Assembly: GCF_001990485.1 (NCBI RefSeq)
Contig: NZ_LBFC01000009.1
Coordinates: forward strand, 1 to 49,952
DNA: 49,952 bases
Direction: 5' to 3'
DNA from: Thermosipho affectus
GTDB taxonomy: Bacteria; Thermotogota; Thermotogae; Thermotogales; Fervidobacteriaceae
Below the pieces are notes generated by a model. The model saw nothing but the letters and a program-made list of their open reading frames with translations, was not told where the DNA came from and made no database searches. Both the position numbers and the translations under genes were made by a program. Below, one piece after another: positions 23,628 to 33,362 of the stretch. Numbering within the stretch: position 1 is the first letter of the stretch; every line of letters begins with the position of its first letter.

Positions 23628-26600
23628 TCATTTTGAAATACTTTTAAGGTACTCAAAAATTTCTTCTTTTGTTTTTAAAGGTGTTGCATCAAACAAAACA
23701 TTACTCCAATCATCTATAACATTTTCCCACATATTATCTGTCATCTTAGAATATGTATCAAGCAATTTTTCTGCATTAAATTTCAAATCGTTTTCTATTA
23801 AAGCATAATGTGCTATAAACCTTGCATAAGATTCATATACGCTTACATATGTAGGATTGTTAATAAGATTTTGGATCTTTTCTCTGATGCTTAATATAAT
23901 ATTTGTACTTACACCCATCTTTTGTAATTCTGAAAGGAATTCATTTAAGTGTTTTACAATTATTGCACCCCATACACTGTTTTTAGGAACATCATACCAA
24001 CTTGAAGGATTCCTTAACACAACCTTTTTCATATAATTTGTTTCAACTGAAAGATAGTTGTAATTTTGAAAATCTCTATTTGCGTTATCTAAAGCTCTTT
24101 CAAATTCATCTTTGATCACTTTTATTGCACTATTTGGGATAGAGTTTTCTGTCAAGATATCCTCTATTTTTTTACCGTATTTTTCTTTCAAGTAATTTAT
24201 CTGATTGTCAAGTGATTTTTTGTACTTTGAAAGTTGTTTCTCTGCCATACCATATGAAGATTTATACACATCTTTAAGTTTCTCAAGTAAGTATATGGCC
24301 TCTTGCATCATTCCACTTTTGTAATATTCAAAGGCAGATGCGTGCAAGAAGTCAATTACACCATTTGGTACCCCCCAGACACCTTTTAAGTTCATATACT
24401 TTACAGCCTTTATTTCCATATTTGCAAGCCAATAAATAAAATCACTTACAGGTTTAACGGTGGGGGGTTGAAGTTTAAATATCATTCCCGTAAAAAATCT
24501 ATATATATCTTCTCCGCGCGAAGCCTTTGTAATATTTGGATTTTTCCAATCGGGAAATCTATTCCAACCACCTGGCATATTAATTATCGTCTTTTTGGCA
24601 TATTCTACGTACTTATCAAATGTAAGTACAACTAGTTTTTTAACTTCTTCTTTATATTGCTTTTCATCTATTAAAGAAAGCAACTTTCTCATCATTATAT
24701 GTAAACTGTGAAATCTCATCGCAAGTGCTTTATACGTATTTCTTTCGTTAAAACAAAGAAGTGAAGTTTCATACAAACTTATGGAATCTATAAGTGCTTG
24801 TGTGGTTGCAAAATCAAATTTATCTAAAATATCTTTGTTTTTTTCAATATAAGGTATAAGAACAGAAAGCCATTTATGTTTGACTTTCACAACCTTTTGG
24901 AAATCACTAAATTCTTGATTAAATATCTCCTTGTAGTTATGGTCCAAGTTTTTCTTTAAATTTTCTATTTCAAATTCCTGTACCGCTAGTGTTGCAAGGT
25001 AAAAATACGACTTGCCATACGTGTGATTTATCTTTACACTTTTTAGCAATTTTTCCTTTGCTTGGGTATAATATTGCTTAGCTAATGCCGGCATACTAGC
25101 TTTTTGCATCTTTATTTTTTCAAGCTGAGCTTTTAACTGTTTCCTTATATTTTCTATCTGTGCAATCCTTTGGTTTTCTATTTCAAATTCATTAAACGGT
25201 ATATTTTTATTTTTGTATTCTCTTATCTTTTGTTGCTCCCATACTTTTTTATTTAGATAAGAAAACTCACCTTGTTGTTTTTCCAATGCGTCCAGTTTTG
25301 ATTCAAGACTGGATATATATTCAGAAGCTTTTGGATATTCTTCGATAATTTTTGCAAAAGTAAGGTATGCCGCATTTCCATCTTTAAAATAAACTTCTGA
25401 TATAAAATGATTCCACCTCAAATAGGTTGAAGAATAAGATACAGTCAAAGCAAGTATTGATATTAATATTGCCTTACCTCCTGTTACTTCTTTTAATTTC
25501 CTCTTCGTAAAGTATGGACCAATCGCTAAACTTGCAAATACCGTTGCGGCAAGTGCGTTTGGCAAAAGATGTCCTGGAAAACTAAAGAAACTTTGAATGG
25601 CAAATCCCACTATGGAAATGGATAATGAAAGAAAAAGTAGTAGATCATCCCTCTCATCTATTTTTTTTGGAATTGTAAAAAAGTAATACACAAGTATAAC
25701 TAATAGTAAAACTATTAAAACAAATCCAACGGTACCAGTTTCACCAAGTACTTGAAAATAATCGTTGTGTGCTCTCTTAAAATTATTCCATCCATAGTAC
25801 AATTCTGGGTGTTTTTTCAAATATTCTCCCATCTTTGAAAGAGAAAGTAACTGGTATGTTCCTATACCACTCCCAAATATTTTGTGATCCTTCCACAATT
25901 CAAGTGAGGTAAACCATGACAAAAACCTTTCATCTTTACTCGAAACAGAACTCATAGCTTCAAATCTCTTTGTCATATTTACCTTTCCTTGACCGGTAAG
26001 TGGATTTTCCGTGTTGTATATAACTACTAAAAATATAGAAGCAACTATCAATATTGCAAACAACACATTGGTTAACTTCTTTACATTTCTATCAGAGTCA
26101 CACTTTTTTCCTTTTTTCCAAATAAAGTAAAACACTACATACATAACACTCATGATAATTATCGCAAGATATTCTGATCTAGTCTGCGAAACTATTACCG
26201 CGACAAATCCCGTTAAAAAACTAATTAAAGCAAAAATCTTTAAAACTAAAATCTGCCAAAACTTTGTTAAATTCATATTATATGCAAGTAAGAAATAAAG
26301 TGCAATAGGAAGAAGCATATCTATGTAGTTTGCCGCAAAAATAACATTCCCAACACTTGCTTTAATTGAAGCCCTTGTAAAAGGTGCACCCACCCTTCCA
26401 AGGAAAAAGTCATATCCCGTATAAAAATTTAAAAGTGCATCAATAGAGATTATAAATCCCGTTATCATAAAAACAAAAAGAAGTGAGTTTATTCTATTTT
26501 TCTCCTTATACTCACTACTTATATAAAAAGCAACTAATACGTTAAAAAGCACATAAAGTCCTATATCAAAAGATTGTCTAAAGTAAAAGGGATTATACCT

Positions 26601-26846
26601 TAAAACGTTAAAACTTGAAATTATAGATACAATTGCAAAGAAAAACCAAATTACGTGCGCAGTTGAAATGTAAAATGAAATTTTCTTTTCTTTTATCCAT
26701 TTGACTGCAAGATATGTAAATAATATGGAAATTGAAAGTGTTAAAATAGCATACTTTGGAACACTAAATTCGTAAGTATATTTTGGACTTGCAAATAACG
26801 CTACTAGCACAATAGTAATTTGAAGCAACAAATCTTTAAAAATCAA
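23628..26846 (-). CDS. O-antigen ligase/polymerase-like membrane protein with long C-terminal domain
   Basis: 1072 residues. The first ~470 are about 12 hydrophobic segments with the Wzy/WaaL-family central loop, including T-R-S-E-Y-L near residue 220 and the H-N-D-Y-F-Q-V-L-G-E-T-G motif (about 360-371) before a membrane helix, typical of enzymes that ligate or polymerise lipid-linked glycans. Residues ~470-1072 are charged, alpha-helical and repeat-like, probably TPR-type or coiled; such a tail is about as long as the enzyme itself. Start is TTG at 26846 behind AAGGAGGG. Divergent from the exported-protein operon, with back-to-back promoters. Substrate is unknown. Confidence 0.85.
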   Translation of the reverse strand: MIFKDLLLQITIVLVALFASPKYTYEFSVPKYAILTLSISILFTYLAVKWIKEKKISFYISTAHVIWFFFAIVSIISSFNVLRYNPFYFRQSFDIGLYVLFNVLVAFYISSEYKEKNRINSLLFVFMITGFIISIDALLNFYTGYDFFLGRVGAPFTRASIKASVGNVIFAANYIDMLLPIALYFLLAYNMNLTKFWQILVLKIFALISFLTGFVAVIVSQTRSEYLAIIIMSVMYVVFYFIWKKGKKCDSDRNVKKLTNVLFAILIVASIFLVVIYNTENPLTGQGKVNMTKRFEAMSSVSSKDERFLSWFTSLELWKDHKIFGSGIGTYQLLSLSKMGEYLKKHPELYYGWNNFKRAHNDYFQVLGETGTVGFVLIVLLLVILVYYFFTIPKKIDERDDLLLFLSLSISIVGFAIQSFFSFPGHLLPNALAATVFASLAIGPYFTKRKLKEVTGGKAILISILALTVSYSSTYLRWNHFISEVYFKDGNAAYLTFAKIIEEYPKASEYISSLESKLDALEKQQGEFSYLNKKVWEQQKIREYKNKNIPFNEFEIENQRIAQIENIRKQLKAQLEKIKMQKASMPALAKQYYTQAKEKLLKSVKINHTYGKSYFYLATLAVQEFEIENLKKNLDHNYKEIFNQEFSDFQKVVKVKHKWLSVLIPYIEKNKDILDKFDFATTQALIDSISLYETSLLCFNERNTYKALAMRFHSLHIMMRKLLSLIDEKQYKEEVKKLVVLTFDKYVEYAKKTIINMPGGWNRFPDWKNPNITKASRGEDIYRFFTGMIFKLQPPTVKPVSDFIYWLANMEIKAVKYMNLKGVWGVPNGVIDFLHASAFEYYKSGMMQEAIYLLEKLKDVYKSSYGMAEKQLSKYKKSLDNQINYLKEKYGKKIEDILTENSIPNSAIKVIKDEFERALDNANRDFQNYNYLSVETNYMKKVVLRNPSSWYDVPKNSVWGAIIVKHLNEFLSELQKMGVSTNIILSIREKIQNLINNPTYVSVYESYARFIAHYALIENDLKFNAEKLLDTYSKMTDNMWENVIDDWSNVLFDATPLKTKEEIFEYLKSISK

Positions 26847-26884
26847 AACAATCCCTCCTTATATATTTTCTCACTCTATTGAGA

Positions 26885-26893
26885 ATTATACCA
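26885..26893 (-). promoter_or_regulatory. Extended -10 promoter of the ligase-like gene
   Basis: Minus strand TGGTATAAT, about 38 bases before the TTG start. No clear -35. Confidence 0.6.
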
Positions 26894-26901
26894 CCAAATT
26901 C

Positions 26902-26910
26902 TGTTATAAT
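26902..26910 (+). promoter_or_regulatory. Extended -10 promoter of the exported-protein operon
   Basis: TGTTATAAT, 22 bases before the GTG start. TTGAGA at 26879-26884 would give a 20-base spacer, which is long, so the extended -10 probably carries the activity. Confidence 0.6.
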
Positions 26911-26932
26911 TATTAAAACAAGGAGGGATTAT

Positions 26933-28123
26933 GTGAAAAAACTTATCATACTTTTTTTCATCCCAATAATTATTTTTTCAAAGCCGTTAATAATAATTAA
27001 CGTACACGCACCGGAATACTCTGAGATTTTCTATGCAAATGTACAAGGTATCTTCGGTGAAAATAAATTTGAAATACTACTAAAAGATGCCTTAAAAAAA
27101 TTGGGGTTTGAAGTAAAACTTCAGGATCTACTTTCTGGTGAAAATATTATCCTCAGTGAAAACGTACAATCTCCTTTAGTTTTGAATTTGTATTTAAAAA
27201 ATTTTAGTGTAACTATTCAAAGTAAAGAAAAATTTTTTCTGGAAAATAATGCATCTGGAAACTACATAAATGTAAATGGAAAATACATAAAAGTATACGT
27301 TGGAAAATGGTACGATGCAAATGGCGGAAAAGATGGGATTTTTGTAAAAGGATATGATGGAAATCTATACTCTGCAACATCATTTTTCACAAAATTCTAC
27401 CACATCTTGGAATATTTTATCGTAAAAGGTAAAATATATTACAACTTCGCCGGAAAAGATGGGGAAATAGAAATAAACAAAAAAATTAAAAAATCGTGGT
27501 ATGAATGGAACGAATCAATCCAAAGTCCTATAAAAAAAGAAAATAGCTTTTTTATAGATCAAATTGCAGAAACAATTGCATATAATCTATTGAATAAACT
27601 AAAATACAATATTAAAGCAAATGTAGTTGCATTAAAGGATAATAGAGTAGTTTTAGACGTCGGAAAAAATGACGGAGTTAAATTAAACACGGTATTTAGT
27701 GTAGATGAAAAAGCACAGGTAATTGTAAGAAATGTGGAAAAAAATTTTTCAGAAGCAGAAGTTATTTATTTAAAAAAAGGAGAAAAGATAATCCCAAAAG
27801 ACTTGGCAAAAGAATCTTCCAAAATGGTTTCTTTACCATTTGAACTTGGAATTTATTATTCCACAGAAGGTCTTCTCTTTTCTTTTGGTCTTGTCCAAAA
27901 AAATATTCACAACGAAAAAATCGCATTTTTAGATATCAAAACATCGGATTTTAAAATTTCTAGATATGATATGGGATTTAGAATCTTCGATTTTGAAAAG
28001 TTTGGAGTATTTTTAACATACTCCATAAATGCCCCTGGAATACTTTTGAGATATCAATTTTTGGACTTTTTCATCAAATTTAACAAAGAAAATTACACGA
28101 TAGGAGGTGGAATATCGTGGTAA
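26933..28123 (+). CDS. Exported protein of unknown function, envelope operon gene 1
   Basis: 396 residues. Signal peptide K-K-L-I-I-L-F-F-I-P-I-I-I-F-S (2-16). Around residues 100-150 lies a module with N-Y-I-N-V-N-G-K-Y and Y-D-G-N-L-Y-S-A-T that reappears in the next protein. At about 225-285 a V-V-L-D-V-G-K-N-D-G-V-K-L-N-T-V-F-S-V segment resembles the C-terminal barrel domain of FlgT-type proteins. The last ~90 residues alternate hydrophobic and polar and end G-G-G-I-S-W, as in outer-membrane strands with a terminal aromatic. GTG at 26933 is chosen: AAGGAGGG lies six bases upstream. Overlaps the next gene by seven bases. Not assigned to a known family. Confidence 0.75.
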   Translation: MKKLIILFFIPIIIFSKPLIIINVHAPEYSEIFYANVQGIFGENKFEILLKDALKKLGFEVKLQDLLSGENIILSENVQSPLVLNLYLKNFSVTIQSKEKFFLENNASGNYINVNGKYIKVYVGKWYDANGGKDGIFVKGYDGNLYSATSFFTKFYHILEYFIVKGKIYYNFAGKDGEIEINKKIKKSWYEWNESIQSPIKKENSFFIDQIAETIAYNLLNKLKYNIKANVVALKDNRVVLDVGKNDGVKLNTVFSVDEKAQVIVRNVEKNFSEAEVIYLKKGEKIIPKDLAKESSKMVSLPFELGIYYSTEGLLFSFGLVQKNIHNEKIAFLDIKTSDFKISRYDMGFRIFDFEKFGVFLTYSINAPGILLRYQFLDFFIKFNKENYTIGGGISW

Positions 28124-29880
28124 AAAAAGCAATATTTCTTATCTTATTGCTTCCAATTCTTTCTTTTCAAACAGTAATAATAAAATCCGATTATAACTTT
28201 AACATAAAAAAAGAGCTTTTTGAAAGCAATAATCTTGTAGTAATAGAAATATTCTCCGTTGAAAAAGAAATTACTTTAAAGAAAGTTATAAATTATATCA
28301 AAGATGAAAAAGGGCATTACATAACCTACAATGGAAACTACTATTACACAAATGATAAAAAAAGATATAACCTTCAAGATGATAAGTTTGTAGTTGACAA
28401 AAATGGCATTTATGTTTATGCAACCAACTTTCCTTGGGCAAGAGACGAACATCAAAAATACATAATAAGTGATTTTTACAGAAAAGAAATAATAAATAAA
28501 AAAGAAGAAAAGTACTATGTTTCAGGTTATTTAACCGAAATAGATTCTTTTTATATAAAATCTTTTACACCTTTTGTGTTTAAAGTAAAAAAATTCGATG
28601 AAGTAGAAAAAAAACTCTTAAATTTGAAAAAAAACAAAAACAACTTTTACAGTGACAAATACGATGTAGTTGTAAATTTTTCAAATACTCAAAACAAACT
28701 AAAGGCATTTATTATGGAAAAGCTACAACAAGATAAAAGGTACAACATCTACGATAGAGATTACATAAGAGAAATATTAAAAGACGTAGCAATAAAAGAC
28801 CTATTTGGAGAAATATCGTTTGACTTTCGTGTACCAAAATACATAATCAACATTAAAACCATAAATTTTCAAAAAAGAATAATGAAAAAAGACTTAGTCG
28901 ACTTTTTTCCCAATGAAATGTCAGGAAGATACCTAATAAGTGGTGAAAAAGTAGAATTGGGAAGATACTACAAAGAAGGAGATGATAACAGCTACATTCT
29001 AGATAAAAAAGAAGGTAATTACGTTAAGATATTAAACTTTCCTTGGAGAAAAGAGCGTTTTAAACTTGCAAGTAATTTCTATGATCTGTTTTTTGTAAAA
29101 AATGTTGAATATATCAACTACCATCTATCTATTTTACTAAATATCATAGATACAAAAAATGCAAAAATAATTTTCGCTAAAACCTTTAAAGCTTCTATTA
29201 ATATTCCACAAACATTCTACTCAAAAAGATTGGTAATACGAAATGAAAAGATTGAAAAAATAAACAACCTTTTCAAAGATATCTCAAAAGCCATTAATAA
29301 AAAATTAAAAGAAGTCTTCTACTTATCAAGTGTGGTAAAAGATGTAAAGGGGTTAACTGTCTTTCTCTACGACGGAGAAAACATTGGAATAAAAAAAGGG
29401 CAAGTTTTTAGAATTTTCAACAATCACCTAACACAAGGATATATAAGAATAAAAGAGGTAGGACAAAATAATTCAAATGGTAATATATTCCGCTCAATTG
29501 AACCAATAGGGAAGTACTCACTTGCCATGGAAAGTTTCTACTATCCTTCTAGTCTAAGTTTTTCAATGATTTTTGAATACAATGATATTCCAATGGTAGG
29601 TGCAAAAATAAACTTTTTAGACTTATACGGCTCTGAAAATTATTCAATTTTATTTGGTTTCTCACCACAAGTCTATTATATAGGAATTTCCAAAAGAATC
29701 TATTCTTTTGACTTTTCAGTAAAATTATTTCTAAAAGAAACCGAATACTACATTTCCCCAGAAATATCAATCACCTCTTTTAAAAGAAAGTCTAAGTTCT
29801 TACCAATTGGTAGTGGTATATCGTTAGGGATAAATTTATTAAGCAAAAAGTTAATATTTGGTTATGAATCTTCATTCTAA
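28117..29880 (+). CDS. Exported protein of unknown function, envelope operon gene 2
   Basis: 587 residues. Signal peptide K-K-A-I-F-L-I-L-L-L-P-I-L-S-F. Two copies of a module are visible: G-H-Y-I-T-Y-N-G-N-Y ... Y-A-T-N-F-P-W (about 65-110) and G-R-Y-L-I-S-G-E ... V-K-I-L-N-F-P-W (about 270-310). After about residue 185 a stretch resembles CsgG/TolB-type lipoprotein folds (V-V-V-N-F-S ... D-R-D-Y-I-R-E-I-L). At about 410-450 a G-E-N-I-G-I-K-K-G-Q-V-F-R-I segment parallels the FlgT-C-like part of gene 1. The C-terminus is strand-like and ends E-S-S-F. GTG start at 28117 after AGGAGGTGG. Probably partner of genes 1, 3 and 4. Confidence 0.72.
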   Translation: MVKKAIFLILLLPILSFQTVIIKSDYNFNIKKELFESNNLVVIEIFSVEKEITLKKVINYIKDEKGHYITYNGNYYYTNDKKRYNLQDDKFVVDKNGIYVYATNFPWARDEHQKYIISDFYRKEIINKKEEKYYVSGYLTEIDSFYIKSFTPFVFKVKKFDEVEKKLLNLKKNKNNFYSDKYDVVVNFSNTQNKLKAFIMEKLQQDKRYNIYDRDYIREILKDVAIKDLFGEISFDFRVPKYIINIKTINFQKRIMKKDLVDFFPNEMSGRYLISGEKVELGRYYKEGDDNSYILDKKEGNYVKILNFPWRKERFKLASNFYDLFFVKNVEYINYHLSILLNIIDTKNAKIIFAKTFKASINIPQTFYSKRLVIRNEKIEKINNLFKDISKAINKKLKEVFYLSSVVKDVKGLTVFLYDGENIGIKKGQVFRIFNNHLTQGYIRIKEVGQNNSNGNIFRSIEPIGKYSLAMESFYYPSSLSFSMIFEYNDIPMVGAKINFLDLYGSENYSILFGFSPQVYYIGISKRIYSFDFSVKLFLKETEYYISPEISITSFKRKSKFLPIGSGISLGINLLSKKLIFGYESSF

Positions 29881-29885
29881 ATTTA

Positions 29886-29894
29886 TGATATAAT
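29886..29894 (+). promoter_or_regulatory. Internal extended -10 promoter before the CsgG-like gene
   Basis: TGATATAAT in the 34-base gap between envelope genes 2 and 3. Suggests genes 3-4 can be expressed apart from genes 1-2. Confidence 0.55.
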
Positions 29895-29914
29895 TTAAAT
29901 AAGGGGGTGAAAAA

Positions 29915-31099
29915 ATGAAAAAAATTGTATTCTTATTTTTACTCTTTTTTGGAATAGCTTTTGGTATTACTATAAGTGAAAAAACGGGTTTGGTAATCTT
30001 ACCTGCAAAAGTAGGAAATGGTTGGAATATGGATGAAGCAGATTACTTAATATCACTACTTGAAGAAAAAGCATTATCCCTTGGAAGATTTAGGGTTTTT
30101 TCAAGAAATGATTTAGATATGATAGTAAAAGAACGAAACCTTGCAGATCTGGGAATAGTAGAACAAACCTTTGAAGCGGGAAAGATTTTGGGAGCAAAAT
30201 ACGCTGTTTTGCTCACATTAACGGAACTTTCCGCACAATACGAAAAAAACGGCTACACCGCAAGCCTACGTCTTTCCTTAAAACTTTACAATTTAAGCAC
30301 AGGAGAACTTCTAGCTGCAAAAACCTTTGATAAAAGTACTTACGTTGAAGAAGAAACATCACAAAAGGCTATAAACAGCCTATTAGAATTGATATCTGAA
30401 GATATTTGGATTACCTTAAGGGAATTTTTTAAAGTAGAAGCATATGTAAAACGCGTGGAAAACGGGAAAGTATACCTTGCAGGTCTAGATCCAAATATCG
30501 TCAAAAAGGGATTTATATTCAAAATCGAAACCTCAGAAGGAGATGTGGTATACGCTAAAGTTATAGGCGTGGATAGAAATGAAAATCTCGTCATTGCAAA
30601 AATAAAGTACGGCGGTAACCCATCAGTATATGATCCTGCCTTAGAATATCCTATTTCCAATACTTTTGGAAGTTTTTCGATTGGAATGTACGCTGGAAAA
30701 ATATCCTTAGGAATCTTTGGATATAGCAAAAATATATTTGCGGATATTGGCATTATTTTATCTTCTGAACTTGGATATGTGCCTGGTTATTCAACTGTCG
30801 GTGGAATAATAGAACTTTTTGAAATGGGACAAGTTAGTGTTTCTGGATTTGGAGGATTACAAATTCTTGGAATATATGATACAAACAGTGAAAGTAGTGA
30901 TTCTTTCTTAAACGTATTTGGAGTTAGCGGTGGAATACAACTAAAGTATGAATTTGAACCAAAAAATGGTGTATTGGTAAACGTCGGATATACTATGTTA
31001 TTCCCAGGAGACCTTGTAAAATATATTTATGAACAACTATTTGGAATAGATAAAACATCGTTTACACAAATTAGTCTTGGATACTTTATGTCATTCTAA
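29915..31099 (+). CDS. CsgG-family exported protein, envelope operon gene 3
   Basis: 394 residues. Signal peptide K-K-I-V-F-L-F-L-L-F-F-G-I-A-F-G (2-17). Residues ~22-170 fit the CsgG/FlgO-type fold: V-I-L-P-A-K, L-E-E-K-A-L-S-L-G-R-F-R-V-F-S-R-N-D-L-D, then E-A-G-K-I-L-G-A-K-Y-A-V. CsgG forms a secretion pore in curliated bacteria and FlgO a flagellar outer-ring part; there is no lipobox here, so pore formation cannot be assumed. Next comes a beta domain with V-Y-L-A-G-L-D-P-N-I-V-K-K-G-F (about 188-202), then a glycine-rich barrel-like C-terminus ending S-L-G-Y-F-M-S-F. GGGGGTGA precedes ATG. The next gene starts 11 bases after its stop. Confidence 0.82.
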   Translation: MKKIVFLFLLFFGIAFGITISEKTGLVILPAKVGNGWNMDEADYLISLLEEKALSLGRFRVFSRNDLDMIVKERNLADLGIVEQTFEAGKILGAKYAVLLTLTELSAQYEKNGYTASLRLSLKLYNLSTGELLAAKTFDKSTYVEEETSQKAINSLLELISEDIWITLREFFKVEAYVKRVENGKVYLAGLDPNIVKKGFIFKIETSEGDVVYAKVIGVDRNENLVIAKIKYGGNPSVYDPALEYPISNTFGSFSIGMYAGKISLGIFGYSKNIFADIGIILSSELGYVPGYSTVGGIIELFEMGQVSVSGFGGLQILGIYDTNSESSDSFLNVFGVSGGIQLKYEFEPKNGVLVNVGYTMLFPGDLVKYIYEQLFGIDKTSFTQISLGYFMSF

Positions 31100-31110
31100 G
31101 GAGGAAAAAT

Positions 31111-33132
31111 ATGAAAAAAATTACGTATATAATGCTACTCATTTTGGCATTTTTTCTCTTTTCTTGCAACAACACTGAGAGTAAAACTACCACAAATAAT
31201 GATTTTTCCATTCCATATGGGTTTATCGGCGCTTTTGGAGAAGGCATCTCAGATTCAGAGGGAAAGTCTGAAGAAATAGCTAGAAAAGAAGCTCTAAGAA
31301 AGATTTCCGAGCAAATATTTGTTGAAGTAAAAAGCAATTCAACGTTGTACGAAAATCTCATTCAAATAACAGATGATGAAAAAGTAAAAGAACAAATTGA
31401 AACAAAATTAGAAAGTGTTATACAAACAAACGTGAGTATTGAACTTGTAAACGTAGACTTTACATTAGTAGATAAAAGGTATGAAAACGGAAAATACTAC
31501 ACAAAAGTTCTAGGATTACTGGATAAAGACACAGCACTAAATACTTACAAAGTATATTTTGCAATAAAACTTGGCCAATCACTTTTAAAAGACAAGATGA
31601 TATACAGTGCTCAAAGGATAGTAAAAGAATACGAAATACTCTTATCACAAAACAAAACACAAATACCTGCAAATATGTTTTCTAGCTTAACCCAAATCGT
31701 ATCTGAAATAAAGATTGAATGGGAAAAGGTTAACGAACTATACAGGCAATTATCACAAAAGGAAATAAAGAACACTAATGAAGCACTTAAATTGCTTGAG
31801 GGTATAGATAAGATAAAGGAATTTTCAAAAGACTTTCCCGAAAACAAATTAATTTCTTTAAGGGAAAAAGCACAACCTTTTTTAAAAGATGTTGTATTGA
31901 AAATAGAAGGTCCTGATAAAGTGTCTGTGGGAATGAGAATAGATTTAACCGTAAAGTTAACTCCAAATATAGATGATATTGTTTTAAAAGTAACATCTAA
32001 AAATGGAGATTTTCCAAAAAATATTTCACTAAAAAATGGTAAAGCAATATTAAGCGGTGTAGTGAAGAATAAAAACATAGAAGTGGAAATCTCACTTGGG
32101 GGCGTAATTTCCAAAAAATACGCACCTGGAACAACCCAGGGAACTGGTATTTCTTCACAAGAAACAGGTAAATTACTGAGAATTTCTTCCGAAGGTGCAG
32201 GCAACACACGTGAAAAAGCAATAGAAAAAGCATTGATACTAGCTGTAAAGAAAGCAATGGGAATGTTATTTGCAAATGATGTAAATTTACTTTTGAGTTT
32301 ACCCGTAGACGCTGAATTAATCGATTCTCTAATTGGTGTTCTACAATATGAAATAGTCAACGAAGATACAAAAAATGGGATATATCATGTGGTACTCAGC
32401 GTAAGCTTTGAAAAAGATAAATTCAAGGATTTAGTAAAAAAGATAATAAATAACAAACCCCTTGGATATGCTGTCTTAGTGGTAAATAACGATCAATATG
32501 GCTATATAGAACCATACATTGAACAAAGGCTAATCAACTCCGGTATAAAACTTGTTTCCAAAGAATATTCCAAAAACTTAGTAGGTTACAAAGATCCAAA
32601 CCTTTTATCAAAACTTGCACTCTTATCCGCAGCCAAATACGTTATAAATGTTAAAGTAAGTTATGGTGAAAAATACTTACAAGGCTATGAACTGTGGTCT
32701 GTAAGATTACTACTCAATGTCCAATTAATAGATACATTCTCTGGGCAAATAATAAAAAGTCTTACCTTTGAAGATACAGGAGCAGGTGCAACAAAACAAT
32801 CTGCTCTTTCCAAAGTGTTAAATAAAGAAAAATTTGTAAATTTCATGAATAATCTAGTAGGTAACTTAAGAAAAGAAGAAGATTTGGCGGAAAATAAAGT
32901 AAAACTAATATTTAATGTTTCACGTTCTACCTATGTATTAGTTCTAAAAGATTATTTAAATGAGATGTTTAAAAAAGTAAACTTGATTGAAAGAACACCA
33001 AAAAAAGGAGTTTTTGTAATTGAAACATCCGAAAATTTAGAATTAATAATCAAAAAAGTAAAAAACATTCCCAATTTAAATATCAACGTCCTGGAAATAA
33101 AAGATAAAGAAGTAGTATTTAATATAAAATAA
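31111..33132 (+). CDS. LPP20/FlgT-like lipoprotein, envelope operon gene 4
   Basis: 673 residues. Lipoprotein signal with lipobox L-F-S-C (C19). Two related domains: residues ~37-160 open with G-A-F-G-E-G-I-S and E-I-A-R-K-E-A-L-R-K-I, an LPP20/FlgP-like pattern; residues ~355-460 open with I-S-S-E-G-A-G-N-T-R-E-K-A-I-E-K-A-L, like the N-terminal domain of flagellar FlgT. Between them is a helical stretch and a beta-sandwich-like segment (about 265-340). The C-terminal 200 residues are not recognised. AAGGAGG precedes ATG. CsgG-like and LPP20-like proteins often work together at the outer membrane, which supports a joint role with gene 3. Confidence 0.8.
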   Translation: MKKITYIMLLILAFFLFSCNNTESKTTTNNDFSIPYGFIGAFGEGISDSEGKSEEIARKEALRKISEQIFVEVKSNSTLYENLIQITDDEKVKEQIETKLESVIQTNVSIELVNVDFTLVDKRYENGKYYTKVLGLLDKDTALNTYKVYFAIKLGQSLLKDKMIYSAQRIVKEYEILLSQNKTQIPANMFSSLTQIVSEIKIEWEKVNELYRQLSQKEIKNTNEALKLLEGIDKIKEFSKDFPENKLISLREKAQPFLKDVVLKIEGPDKVSVGMRIDLTVKLTPNIDDIVLKVTSKNGDFPKNISLKNGKAILSGVVKNKNIEVEISLGGVISKKYAPGTTQGTGISSQETGKLLRISSEGAGNTREKAIEKALILAVKKAMGMLFANDVNLLLSLPVDAELIDSLIGVLQYEIVNEDTKNGIYHVVLSVSFEKDKFKDLVKKIINNKPLGYAVLVVNNDQYGYIEPYIEQRLINSGIKLVSKEYSKNLVGYKDPNLLSKLALLSAAKYVINVKVSYGEKYLQGYELWSVRLLLNVQLIDTFSGQIIKSLTFEDTGAGATKQSALSKVLNKEKFVNFMNNLVGNLRKEEDLAENKVKLIFNVSRSTYVLVLKDYLNEMFKKVNLIERTPKKGVFVIETSENLELIIKKVKNIPNLNINVLEIKDKEVVFNIK

Positions 33133-33170
33133 ACACCGCAAATTAGAACAAAAAATCAATTTATAATTAA

Positions 33171-33213
33171 AAAAACATGGCTTTGGAACTCTACCGGAGC
33201 CATGTTTTTTTAT
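33171..33213. terminator. Bidirectional intrinsic terminator
   Basis: Long stem: A-run plus ACATGGCT (33175-33182) pairs with AGCCATGT (33198-33205), with inner pairs GG/CC closing a seven-base loop. A-run and T-run flank both sides, so it can serve the envelope operon and the convergent repeat-protein gene. The 230 bases from 33133 to 33362 hold nothing else recognisable. Confidence 0.85.
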
Positions 33214-33362
33214 CTCTTCCCGCATAGGATAGAAAATTGGTAAAAAATAGACTTTTTTGTATCCTACATGCTCTTTAAGAAATTCAGGTTAGAATAAAAA
33301 ATGGAAATGGTCCTCCTTTTTTATAACACAACAAGATTTCTTATTTACGTTCTTTCTCTTTC

